A DNA stretch of 64,000 nt, from contig JAKSXM010000007.1 in NCBI GenBank assembly GCA_022575985.1, forward strand, positions 64,634,501 to 64,698,500, written 5' to 3'. Position numbers and translations under genes: made by a program. Under the pieces are notes generated by a model. That model had not been told where the DNA came from, searched no databases, and was given only the letters and a program-made list of their open reading frames with translations. This document shows positions 1 through 13,200 of the stretch, in pieces (within the stretch, counting starts at the first letter, position 1; every line of letters begins with the position of its first letter). Origin of the DNA: Anagrus nilaparvatae (taxonomy: Eukaryota > Arthropoda > Insecta > Hymenoptera > Mymaridae).

Positions 1-1229
1 TACAATAAGGAATTAGAATATTATAAATCTTGTTATAAATTAATAAATCATAACATTGATGAACAAACTCGTAAGCAATATTTTTTAACAATATTTTATA
101 TTTTGTGAAAAAAATTTCATTTATTTACCGTAGATTATAGTAGAACATTTAAATCTCTAATGCATTTGTCATCGGTAAAAACAGTGTACTACTTGAACTA
201 CTGCATATCAACCGCCTAGTTTGAAAACAAAAATAGATACTATAGATTGATAAATTTTAATTTTGTACAAAATATGAAAAAAATTTTTGTAATTCAAATA
301 ACCGCATTCATTTTATATTATTTAAACTTATTTTCTATATTTTTTAGAATATTTTCGTTAATTTGTGATTACCTGCAGATAATTAATCTCTTTTTCTTGA
401 CAACAACTGAATGAAATTTAGCCAAGCATACTAGAGGAGGCATATAACTCTAGATATTAAATAAAAATTTTGTACCAATTTTTTTTTTCATCGAGTTTTT
501 GTGCAAGAATAAAGAGTTGTTTGAAAATGCTTCTTTGTTCGTTCTTTTAATTTCCCTTGTGAATAAGCGTTATTATTTGTTGTAATATTAGCATTTCTTT
601 TTTGAATACCTACAAATTTTAAATAGCCTGTGTCATAAGTGACCTTGCTTTTTATTTAGATTTATTCATATGGCTTTTTAACTGATAAAATTTAATAGTA
701 TAGATAAATTAGCATTGCCATATGGTCGGTAGGAGTTTGTTTAAAACTAGGAAAATCCCATAGTGTAAACCGCGCCTCTTCTCTTATTTTTTGATAAAAA
801 TTATCAGCTCAAAAAATACATCCGTTTTAAAGTCAACATGAAGTGATTCACTTGCTTTATTTTAGCTTTTAAAATTGAGTTTTTATTTTTATCTTATGAC
901 TTATGACATAATAGAATATTAATTATTACAATGTAAAGCATCTTTCTTTCATTCCTACCATAGTTTTTTATCGAACGCTTGATTACGATATCGGTAGCGG
1001 GTGTGGTGGGGCCGCGCCGATCGCTCAAGTGAGAGTTATTGGGACTTGACTTTTTATGTAGTCACAAGGTTGAACGCGTTTTTACACGGAGCTCCAGCTA
1101 GTGTTCTAATGTTTTTTTTAAATGTTTTATTGCTCCCTGTGCGTTATTGACAAATTTAAATATGAATATTCGTCAAACGTATGCATTTAATTATTAAAAA
1201 ATGTAAGTGATTTAAGAAGAAACAGAAAA
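1..1229. other. Upstream flank of the Pvr gene
   Basis: No coding exon is visible here on either strand. The sequence is AT-rich apart from a short GC-rich block near 990-1030. It presumably contains the promoter and 5' untranslated part of the receptor gene that starts at 1230, but I cannot place a transcription start. Confidence 0.4.
990..1030. promoter_or_regulatory. GC-rich block upstream of Pvr, possible core promoter
   Basis: A block of about 40 bp containing GGGTGTGGTGGGGCCGCG stands out sharply from the surrounding AT-rich DNA, about 200-240 bp before the first coding ATG. Its position and composition suit a promoter-proximal element or start of the 5' UTR. There is no convincing TATA box or initiator, so this is inference from position and base composition only. 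Confidence 0.25.
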
Positions 1230-4200
1230 ATGAAAGTGTTCAAGACTTTAAACAAGCTGCTACTTTTTATGCTGATTTTTAAAGGTGAAGAATTCTTTCA
1301 TTAAATTTTATAATAACATACGCATGCAATAAGGCGCGGCTCCTTTTTTTTGCTGTAATATAAATAAAAAAATAAAAAATCTCAAGTTTGGTTCGAAATT
1401 ATTTTCTTCGAGTCACATGAATGACGTCAACAAAGAAACACAACTTAAAATTTCCCATTGGAAACCGGTTTTAATTCATCCTCTTGGATTTTATTGAATG
1501 AAATATAAATGTTAAATTAAAAGCTTATATGCCGATTTTATTTCGCGCCTGAAATTGCAAAGATTTTAATATAATTATATTATATTAAATTGGTTCGTAA
1601 AATCAAAATTCTAAAGGCTAAATAGAGTTATTTCCGCAATCATGTAATTTTTATCTGAAAGGAAAAAGCTGATAAAACTCTTGTTTGTTAAAGTGATAAA
1701 CATATAAAACTTTTTTGTTTTTGTATATTTTTAAAAAACTCTAGGCGTGTCAGCTGATAAGCCAGTCCTGATCCCTGGTGAACGAGAAATCATAATCGAA
1801 GAAGGACAGCAATTGAAAATTCATTGCACCAGCCCTAAAGATTTTGAATTTTTTTTTCCAGAAACTGGCCAATTCGTAAGAACTTATCAAATTAAAATTT
1901 AAATTATATGTACATAATCTATTTAGTTCAATCCATTATTTACAATTAGATAAATACATCCGAACACCATTTAGTAGCAGCGAACCATGATCCATTCAAA
2001 AAAAGTAAAACTTTTTATCGTAACGATACTGTTTTTGGTGATACTGGATGGTACGGGTGCGTTGACATTGATAAACTAACTGATTTAACCGAGGAACAAT
2101 TTTCGAAAGATTACGACGATCCTAACGCTAGTTGGATTTATGTTTATGTTAAACGTGAGTATGGCACAAGTCAAGCACACATCTTTAAAATAAATAATTA
2201 TGCTTAAAAAAATATTTTAAATTTTAGCTCGTAATTATCATCCGTTTGTTCAAGCAGAAGATTTTATAACAGTTGATGCATTCGTTGGTGATAAGTTACT
2301 TTTACCTTGTCGGCCAACTTCACCGGAATACCATGTAGATCTTAAAGACGATGTAAATATTTTTCTTTTTTATCTAAACTACGATGTAAATATTTTTTAT
2401 AATCTATAATCTATTTCTGAAAATCTAAAAGTAGATCTGTATCCTTAAGTAGTCTTAAAGTAAAGATAGACTTGCATTCAACGTTTAGTTGATTGAAAAT
2501 TATGGTAGCTACAAGTACCAGACCTACTGTAATTTTTTAAAGTCAGACGTTTTCTGAAATGTTTAATGTTTTTTTTTTTTCCTCAAATGTTTTCATGTCA
2601 ACGCCAGAATTTATGCGTATGCATGATTAGTCTGTTTCTAAGACTTAACTTAGAAACGGCGCCATAAATGGCACAGTAATGTGACACGACCCCTGTTTTT
2701 CTTAGGAATATAAGGGATAACATGCAAACTTCCCCTTCGACCAACCTTTCTTTTAAACAAAAAGAACCGTATGCATGACCTTTACTAAGAGTAATTATAA
2801 GAATATGAATAAACCACTGAAAGAAGGATTTTGGTTAATAAAAGCAATTTTTAGTATAAAATAGATGTTTTTCTTCTCAGCGATCAGAAATCACGTATCT
2901 CCCGGCCGAATATCATTAAGCAAACTTAAATACAATAAACGACACAAACTTCACCTTGGATCATTTTCGGGAATCCAAGATGGCAGACCAAAATCAATTT
3001 AACCTTGAACTCAAAGTTTTCTGTAAATTCTAAAAAAAATTACTATGGTTTTACTTGCTAAATTAGGTAATTATCCTTATTTGTGCTAGTTATCAAGTTT
3101 ATAATTAAAACTTAAGAGGCAGTAAAAACATTCTGGGATGCAATTTTCAGTTTTTCCAGCTGTGAAATTAAAAGAAATTTTCTGAATTTGAATTAAAAAT
3201 TCTTGTAAAATTATAGGTACTCGGGGTCGATAAAACTTTTCTTCACGAATCGTTCGATTTTTAGCTTTAACCAACCCAGCGGGTGCGAAACCCCTTAAAA
3301 ATTTCTGTAAATAAAAAAAAAATTTTTCAAGATAGTTTTTATAACTGACTAAAGTTGACTACGATTAAGTAATTTTTCTCGTGTTTGCAGTCCAAAAGAT
3401 TTTCTGTGCTTTTTATAATTCTCCGGGGTTACTTTTTAGGCTTTGTTTTTTAAATTTCGTGTAATTCTTAAAAAAAGATAATTTTAAATATATAAGATTA
3501 GACGAAAATAAAAATAGAAGAAAAAGATTTTATGGCCAAAGAAAACCCCATATAAATAAACTTCGAATTCCTGGGGAAAAATATATCAGTAACGCAAATA
3601 TTATACAGAAAATTTTTTCTTGAAGACTGGGAAACTTTTTTTTTTAATCGTAACACAGAAAACAATAAATTTATAAAACTTTATTTTTAGTCTCTTCAAG
3701 ATGATACTGAAGATTGGAACTTTGATCCGAAGTATGGATTTTTAAGAAAGAAAAGAGTTGGATTAATTGACAACAATCAATATACGTGTGTCATTAACGA
3801 AACTGAACTTTTCCTGGTTGTCGTTGTAGAACACAATGAATTCAATAAACCAAATATTCATAAAGAAAGTATCAACTATTTGGTTGAAGGTGAACCTGCA
3901 AAAATAGTATGTTCAGTGTCTCTGCATGGCCAAGGACAACACCATGATTTTAAATGGGAGACACCCACAAATTCTGTAATTAGCAAAATATAATTAGAAA
4001 TTATTTCAGTTTTACTAATTTAACTTTTTAGGAACTGCATAATATTACCAACACTCTATCCGGAACGATAGCAACGTCTGAATTAACGATAGACAAGCTT
4101 AGTTACGATGACGAAGGGGAATATGTCTGCAGAGTTATATATCATGGTAATAAGTCCAAACAAGATTCGGTTCATGTTATCATTCACGGTATGCACAAAT

Positions 4201-7200
4201 AAATATTTTTCCTCCCCCTTTTTTAAAATTATACTGACTTATTCGATGCAGACCGAGAACAGAGTTTTATCAGTTTGACAACGGAAAGTCATGATAGACA
4301 TTACTCGGTATTTGCCGATGGAGAAATTCAGTGGGTCGTCAATATAAATGCATATCCTGTGCCAAAAATTATGTGGTATGTTTCAGTGAATAAAAAAAAT
4401 TCTACAATCTCTTTACTTCTTTCGACAAATTAAATAATCTTATCTTAAGGTTGGATCCAAATGATCACGAAATTATCGGCGCTGACTGGCCAGGAAGCAA
4501 ATACAATTTGAAAGTTGATCCACAGAGACAAACGATACTGAAAATAAATAATTTGCACCTGGGGGACGCTGGCGTTTATTCCCTACAAGCAGATAATAAA
4601 AAATTAACTCAACATTTGAATTTCACTCTTCGAATAAAATGTACCCTCTTATCTTTACTTTTAATATACACTGAAAAAAATATAATTCCATTATTGTTTT
4701 GGTTCTCTAGCAAAACCGATACCCATCAAAATTTCTTCAAAATATGATTTCTACGTTATCGATGAACCTGCAGATTTTTCTTGCAAATTTAATGGTTATC
4801 CCATTCCAAACATCACATGGACGCTTCGCCAATGTACGGATCCTGATTTGATACACTGTAAAGAGGAAGAATTATTGGTAAGAAAATATAATTTATTAAC
4901 TTGTTTTTAAAAGAAAGGTATTCAATAGTTGTTTTCAGGGTAGAATTGTCAAATTATTAAAATTTAAACATTTCTGAACTAAATAAATACTACATTCTTA
5001 AAATGCAAATCTTTTTTCTCAGTGGGAAAACGCGTTTTTTTCGTATCAGATCCAAAAATTGACTATAAACGATATTCCTAAAACTATAGTACTGCCATAT
5101 AGAAAACAATTATGTACTATGTCCAAAAAGATAAAAAAATTTGGTATTTTTTGTATTTTTTGGTTAACAAAATTTTTAGAAAAAAATTTTCAAAAAATTA
5201 ATTATAAGATTCAAGATATCGAGTAAAAACGATACTTCTAGATACCTATTAGTACCTTCATGGGAAAAAATGAGGTATTACATCCAAATTAAAAAAAAAA
5301 GTACCTCGACATTTTTTGGTAAAAAAATTTTGAAAAAAAAATTAGGTCTTAATGGTTGTGAAATATCACCGCCCGTTTACAGTGCTACAAATACATACTA
5401 GAGTGTGTCTTATTTTTTTTTTCGATATTTTTTGGCTCCCCCCATTTTTTCAAATAATTTGGTCATAAAAAACCCCCAGCTCCAAGGATTTTGATTTTAA
5501 ATTTTTTTAACCCGTGCCAGCGAGCACTTGAAGTTTCCCATTTAAATAACATGGGTATTTTGAGTTTTTAGCTATACAATTATTTACAAAAGTAAAAAAG
5601 CGTTTAAAAAAGCTAATTTTTACTGAAAACATACTTTTATATGTTGTAAAGACATGCAAGCAGCCCTGCATTCATTCCAAAGGGAATTTTGGGGCTAGAA
5701 CGCAAATTTACATGTTGTCTCAATCTTATAAAATAGGGTTTTTCGGTTTTCGGTAATTTTCAATAAAACGCTGCTACCTCAAAAATGAACTAAACCACTT
5801 CTGGTTATTCTACTTTTTTAGTGTAAGTGTCACCTTTCAAACGTCGTAAACCGTATATTTTTATCAAAATTGGTTATTTTTAGTCGAAAATTACCAGTAG
5901 GTTAATTTACTATAGCGCTGAGAGAATCAGTGATAAAAAACCGCAGTTTACGGCATTTGAAAGGTGACATTTACACCAAAAAAAGTAGAACAACCAGAAG
6001 TGTTTTGTAAATTTGCGTTACTAGCCCCAAAATTTCCTTTGGAATGAATGTAGGGCTTTTTGCGTTTCTTTACAACATATAAAAGTATGTTTTCAATAAA
6101 AATTAGCTATTTAAAACGCTTTTTGGATTTTGTAAAAATTTGTATAACTAAAAACCCAAAATTCCCATGTTATTTAAATGGGAAACTTCAAGTGCTCGGT
6201 GGCACGGGTTAAAAAAATCGAAAATCAAAATCCTTGGAGCTGGGGGTTTTTTATGACCTAAATATTCGAAAAAAATGGGGAGAGCAAAAAAATATCGAAA
6301 AAAAAAATAAGACACACTCTAATACATACATACGTATACAAACATATATACATACGTATATACATACCCATAGAATTTGTTTAAAAACCAATTTTTTAGC
6401 TTCCTCAGTTCTAGTAATACCAGCTGACTCTCATCATCCCCGGCCCCAAAAAATGGCAAACTTCAATGCATTCGTTCACAGATTCCTTACCATCCCTCTA
6501 AGTGACGAAAATTTCAGAAAACTATAAAACACATAGCCACTTCTAACGGCTACAATAGTAATATAGTAAAAAAGCTTATCAATTAACACCAAAGTCATAA
6601 ACATAATAATAATAATAATAATACTAAAGGTACTAAATACGTATCAGCTACTACCACGCCATACATACTTGTTAAAACGCTTAAGAAATGCAACATCAAC
6701 GTTGGGTTCAAGACCAACAATAAACTATCAAAGCTGTTAAGAGATAATAATAAAGTACCTTTAGAAGATAAATCTGGCGTGTATAAATTATCATGTAATG
6801 ACTGCGATAGTTTTTATATTGGGCAAGCGGGTAGAAAATTTTCTAAGAGATATCCAGAACATGTACCACCAATGTGCCAAGATGTAGATAAGAAAAGAAC
6901 AAAATATTCTACATACACAGCGTTAGACCAAGTCATAGATAAAAAAGATCCAATTTCGCCAAACATCTACTCAGCGAAAAACATTATTGCACAAATTTGG
7001 AGGAAAATATGACACCACTTTTTACCTGTGAAAAAGGACCAATAATGGATGCACATGAAGAGTTTGAAATATACAGGGCTTTTAAAGATCCAACACATTA
7101 GGGCAATATACTAAATGATCAGTTGAAATTCAATTCTAATACTCTGTATAATACAGCTATAAAATATTTAAACTGCGACATAGACTATCAATAATCATAA

Positions 7201-10200
7201 TAATAATATTATAAATAAAAAAACTGAAAACAAAAATAGAATTGAATTTTAATATTACGCAGGCTTTCACAGCGAGCGCTCGCAATGATTTTAAACATAC
7301 GTAGTTTAAAATACAATAAGTGTTTTATGTGTTATGTTAGTGTAAAAAAAGTGTAAATAGTTTAACCCAGAAGATGAGACAAGAGTCTCGAAACGCGTCG
7401 GTATAGACGAGTTAACGAAGTCACACATGACGCATAATACTTAGGTAATTTTTCATTATTACTCCTCAGTTCTCAAAACGTGCGTATATGCCAAAAAATC
7501 AGAAATCAAAAATTTACCTAAAACAATGGTTCCTCTATGAGGAACTATTATTATTTTTTCCGTCCAAAAATAATATTATTTTTGACTATAGTAATTTCTT
7601 TTTCTTTTTGGATATAATACTTTTTCTATAGAAGCTTAATGACAATATGTAGGAAATGACAATTTTTCTTATGCATTTATACTTTAGGTAAAAAATAGAC
7701 CATTGTAAGAAAATTTTTTAATTGCTTAAGAAACCGGAGTGCCAATAATTTATCAGCGTTTGTTATTATAAAAATGCATAAGTGAAAAAAATTTTATCTT
7801 GAGTTTTGAAATTTTCGAATTTTGTAAACATCACTAGTAGTAGATAGACAAGGGGGATTAGGAGACAAGATGGCGGCCAACATGCAATTGCAGAGCATCC
7901 TATTTGCATTACCAACTGTAAGTATGTAATTACCTACAATATTTACAAATGGTAAAATTGGGATTAGCAATCAAGGCGGTGATCACAATGCAGTTGGTAA
8001 TGCAAATAGGATGCTCTACAATTAAAATGGCGGCCAACATGCAATTGCAGAGCATCCTATTTGCATTACCAACTGCATTGTGATCACCGTCTTGATTGCT
8101 AATCCCAATTTTACCATTTGTAAATATTGTAGGTAATTACATACTCACAGTTGGTAATGCAAATAGGATGCTCTGCAATCGCATGTTGGCCGCCATCTTG
8201 TCTCCTAATCCCCCTTGTCTATCTACTACTAGTGATGTTTACAAAATTCGAAAATTTCAAAACTCAAGATAAAATTTTTTTCACTTATGCATTTTTATAA
8301 TAACAAACGCTGATAAATTATTGGCACTCCGGTTTCTTAAGCAATTTTAAAATTTTCTTACAATGGTCTATTTTTTACATGAGCATCCTATTATGCTCTA
8401 CAATTGCATGTTGGCCGCCATCTTGTCTGCTAATCCCCCTTGTCTATCTACTGCTAGTATAAATATGTAATCAATAAATATGTAATTTAAATATGTAATT
8501 TTAAGGTTATGTTTTTAATACGGTGTAGCTGGGTAAAAAATATCCAACAAACATGATTATCATAAAACATGATTATGTACTGGTGAATAAAGGGCCTTAG
8601 CAAATTTTTATAAAGCCATTTTTGAATTTCTATTATATTATAGTAAAGCCAATCTAAATGACTCCTTAGCGATATTTTTTTTATGAATTTTTGTGATATA
8701 AATTTTATAGGACTCCAGTTTGACAGTAGAAGCCGATCATCAAGTTTCAGGAAATGTCAAAGCGTCTATAAAAATGTCTGGTTATATCATGTGCAACGGT
8801 TGTAACGAATATGGCTGCGTACCATTGGAACTTCAAGTGCTAGCATCCGGTAAGAATAAATCGATTTTTTAATTTTTCACCTATAGTATAAAGTTTTCAA
8901 TCGTTTATTTCTCTAGATTTTGATCACAATGGCTCGGGAATTAAGTCAAATAAAGGTACGGAAGATCCATTAACATTAGAAGACGATATTTCTCTTAGTT
9001 GCATCGCATCCAAGCACAATTATACCGATAGTACCGTACAATGGTACCATCAAAATCAATCAATTTCTGATAATGGTAAATGAAATTTTTATTATAGCTA
9101 CTTGTTTATCTAAATAATAAACTCATGGTGCTTCATAGATCATACGAGGCTCAATAAAGAAACCACTAATCTTAGCTATCACGCTATTCTAACGATAAAA
9201 AATCTAACTAAAGATGATGGAGGTTATTATGTTTGTAAAGTGAAAACAAAATTTGGCTCAGAAGAATCTTTTAAATACTATCTTCAGGTTCACGGTACGT
9301 TAATTAGGTTAACAAAAGAATAAAAAATCAAGTTGACAGTTTTTATTATAGCCTTTTTGTTTATTTAGACCCAGTGGCTCCAATCTTTATAGAGCACAAT
9401 TTGAATCAATCTGAAAAAACGATTGTACGAGCGACTGATCGTCGTGAAAATTATTATTTGAAGTGTTTCGCCAAAGGTATACCAAGGCCGAATGTTACGT
9501 GGTACAAGGTTAGATAAAAATTTTATAACCAAATACTCGACTACTCATAATTCGTTATTTATATTTCAATTTCTTTTTCCCAGGACAACAAGCCTTTGGT
9601 GCTCAACAATCAATTTTCTTTGACCGCGAATAATCAGACTTTGGTAATTAAAGACTTATTTGAAAACGACAGTGGAATTTATTCGTGTAAAGTGAAAAAT
9701 AGGTATGGCGAGATTGAGGCTCATCAGAAGTTTTTGGTTCAAGGTACGACAAATACATAGAAAATCCTTAAAGTATTATACTGAAGCAAAAAAATTATTC
9801 TAACGCTATTTTTGCAGACGCCGAGGAAACGCGCTTTTGGATATATTTATCAGTGCTAACGGTCCTTTTAATTATTTTAATCGTTTACTTCTGCTTTAAA
9901 ATAAAGCAAGAAAAAGTGAGTTTAGACAGGAAGAATTTTAATTAGCTTGTTTTTTAACAATGTTTTTATCAATATTTTAGAGAATTAGAAAAAACTTGTT
10001 AGACGCTGGTTTGATGCATTTCGAAGAAGGTGCTATTGAATGCTTGAATCCAGACTTGACTGTCGATGATCAAGCTGAACTGCTGCCATATGACAGAAAG
10101 TGGGAATTTCCTAGGGAAAGATTAAAATTAGGTAATCTATTATATATAAATCTTTATTTTTGAATATGTTAGTCCGTCCGAACGCGATAAGAGTTAGGGA

Positions 10201-13200
10201 CATGGAATTTACGGAAAAAGTTGGCAAAAATTTCTGGTCAAAACATAGCCTAGGTTTCGTTTCGATTGATATCTACAACAATTTTTTATGTTGAAGAAAC
10301 TGAATTTCAAAGAAAAAATTTTATATCAAATTTTTAAAAAAAATCCTAAAAAACTGAAAAGTGAAGAAAAATTTTACTATATAAAAGAATTTCATTCGAT
10401 TTGGGTATATTTTTTACGAATCCACCTAAATTTTCAAGGTAATCGGTTCGATCTGTCAAAATTTAATTTTTCAAAAATTGTAAAAGTTTAGGACTAATAA
10501 TTTATATATTTCTAAATTTTATCACAGTATCCTAGAGGAAAACAACGACTGCTTATGTATCTTATTGAAAGGTAGCGAGGCTTTGTATTGCTTATCACTA
10601 ATTATTCGTCTGGGTTCATAAGCGCGTAATTTTTATAATATTTATGATTCAGTAAATTTTAGATAATGTTTCGGGTAAAAAAGGTTATTTTACAAAATAC
10701 TGAATAACCTAAAACAAAATATCTTTGGAAAAATTAAGTTGCAGGGGTCCAGGGGAGCGCAACCCCCTTGGTGGCTGCCGGGGCGAGCGAAGCGAGTCAG
10801 AGGCAGCTAGTATTATAATATATATGAGCAATTATTTTAAAATTGATACTTAACTCGAGCCTGGAATCGTAAATTTTTTTTTTGAGGGCACATCGATATG
10901 ACCCGTGTTTTCAGATAGTTTAAACCTTCAGAAAACCGAAAAAAATCGTGAACAAGAAATCGGCGATAGGTGCAAAAAAGATTTTTTCACTTTTATGTCA
11001 AAAAACGTGTTTTTCGTATCTGAGCTACCCTAAATTTTTAAAATAACTTTTTAGGTAAAAAAGCTTTTTTAAAATAGATAAGAAAATCTGATTGCCAGGG
11101 AAAAACCACTCCAGAAGAAAAAAAAACTTTTCATTTTCCGATGAAATTTAGCCAAGTTATCGTCAATTTAAGATTTTGCTCAAATTTGTCTTAAAAAAGA
11201 TTGAAATTTTATTGAAAAAAGCCTGTTTCTGAACTTTAAACATGCATTACTCGCTTGATTTTCATCGTAAAATAATAATTTTTTTTTAAAAATCGATTAA
11301 TTTTTTCCTGGCAATTCAATTCTTTAAGAAAAAAATCATTTTTATTGACCAAATTTCAATTTTTAGGTCAAAAGCCTTTGAAAACTGTAAGTAGCAAGAT
11401 TTACTTAACACAGTTTTTGATCTAAAAATTAAAATTTTGTCAATAAAAATAATTTTTTTCTTAGAGAAATGAATTGCCAGGAAAAAATTAATCGATTTTA
11501 AAAAAAAAATTATTATTTTACGATGAAAATCAAGCGAATAATGCATGTTTAAGGTTCAGAAACAGGCTTTTTTCAATAAAATTTCAATCTTTTTTAAGAC
11601 GAATTTGGGTAAAATCTTAAATGTACGATAACTTGGCTAAATTTCATCCGAAAAAGATAAGTTTTTTTTTCTTCTGGAGTGGTTTTTCCCTGGCAATCAG
11701 ATTTTCTTATCTATTTTACAAAAGTTTTTTTACCTAAAAAGTTATTTTAAAAATTTAGGGTAGCTCAGATACGAAAAACACGTTTTTTGACATAAAAGTG
11801 AAAAAATCTTTTTGGCACCTATCGCCGATTTCTTGTTCACGATTTTTTTCGGTTTGCTGAAGGTTCAAACTATCTGAAAACACGGGTCATATCGATGTGC
11901 CCTCAAAAAAAAAAATTTACGATTCCAGGCTCGAATTAAGTATCAATTTTAAAATAATTGCTCATATACTAATTCTTTCTGGGCAATAATTTAAGAACAC
12001 CATAATATACAATAAGCTTGATCAGTTATTATTAGGGAGGATCCTAGAACGAGTAGTAGAGGGAAGCAACGGCTACTTGTGGAACCTAGGGAAGGGAAGC
12101 GAGGCTTTGTATTGCTGATCACTAATTAGCCAGCTGGATTACCATGCCTTTAATTTTTATGATTCAGTAAATTTTAGATAATTCTCCGGGTAAAAAAAAT
12201 TTATGGTACAAAATATTAACTTAAAACATTATTTCTTAAGAAAAATGAAGTGGCAGAGGTCCAGGGGGGCGCAGCCCCCTTGGTATCTGCTGGAGCCAGT
12301 AAAGCGAGCCGGAGGCAGCTAGTGTATGAATAAATAAAAAAATATTTAGCTGAAAATCTTGACATTTAAAAATTATTTATCAGGTAAACAGTTGGGATCT
12401 GGAGCGTTCGGAATTGTAATGAAGGGCGAAGCTCGAGGAATTAAGCAAGATGAATCGGTAACAACAGTGGCTATTAAAATGGTTCGTCGCGATGCTGAAT
12501 TCGCTTACATCAAGGCATTAGCGAGTGAACTAAAAATTATGGTTCATCTGGGCAAGCATTTGAACGTGGTGAATCTTCTAGGCGCTTGCACGAAAAATAT
12601 AGCCAAACGTGAGTTGAGCAAAATGTGTTTATCATTTAATGTTCGAAAAAATTTAAATTATAATTTTTAATTTTATTTCATATAAACAGGTGAATTGTAC
12701 GTTATCGTTGAATATTGCCGATACGGTAGTTTGGATAAATACCTGCTAAGAAATAGAAAGACTTTCATTAATCAAATTGATCCGGAAACTGGAAAAATTG
12801 ACCCATCTATAGGGTTGGATAAAATAACCCGTTCCTCTAGTGTGGATAGCAATAACAGGTATCTATTAAATTGATTTTTATTTAGGGCATGAAAACTTAA
12901 AGCTGTTTATTGTAATTTAATGTTATTATCATCATCTTATTGTCTATTTGTGATTAACAAACAATTATATAAAAAAAAACTTATTAATTGGCTCAAATTA
13001 ATTCTTTAGGCTCATAGTCTTTGTTTTTTTAAATTAATTAAAAACTGCCAATTTAGAAGTGTAAATATCAATTGAATAAAAAGTGAAATAAAACAACTCG
13101 GATTAATTTTGTTTGCATAATAGCACGTTGTTATTATATTTTATCAAACAAGAATAAAATAATAAAAATAGGTTTGTGTGTTCACACAAAAACGAGCATG

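Noticed and set aside
6234..6401. Start of the 97-codon frame reading into the Penelope fragment
   Set aside because: The first 55 codons are the arm of the foldback element and a TACATA simple repeat; only the part from about 6402 is retroelement coding sequence.
11316..11546. 76-codon open frame on the - strand
   Set aside because: It lies in the centre of a perfect foldback element; the composition is that of the palindrome, with no protein-like features.
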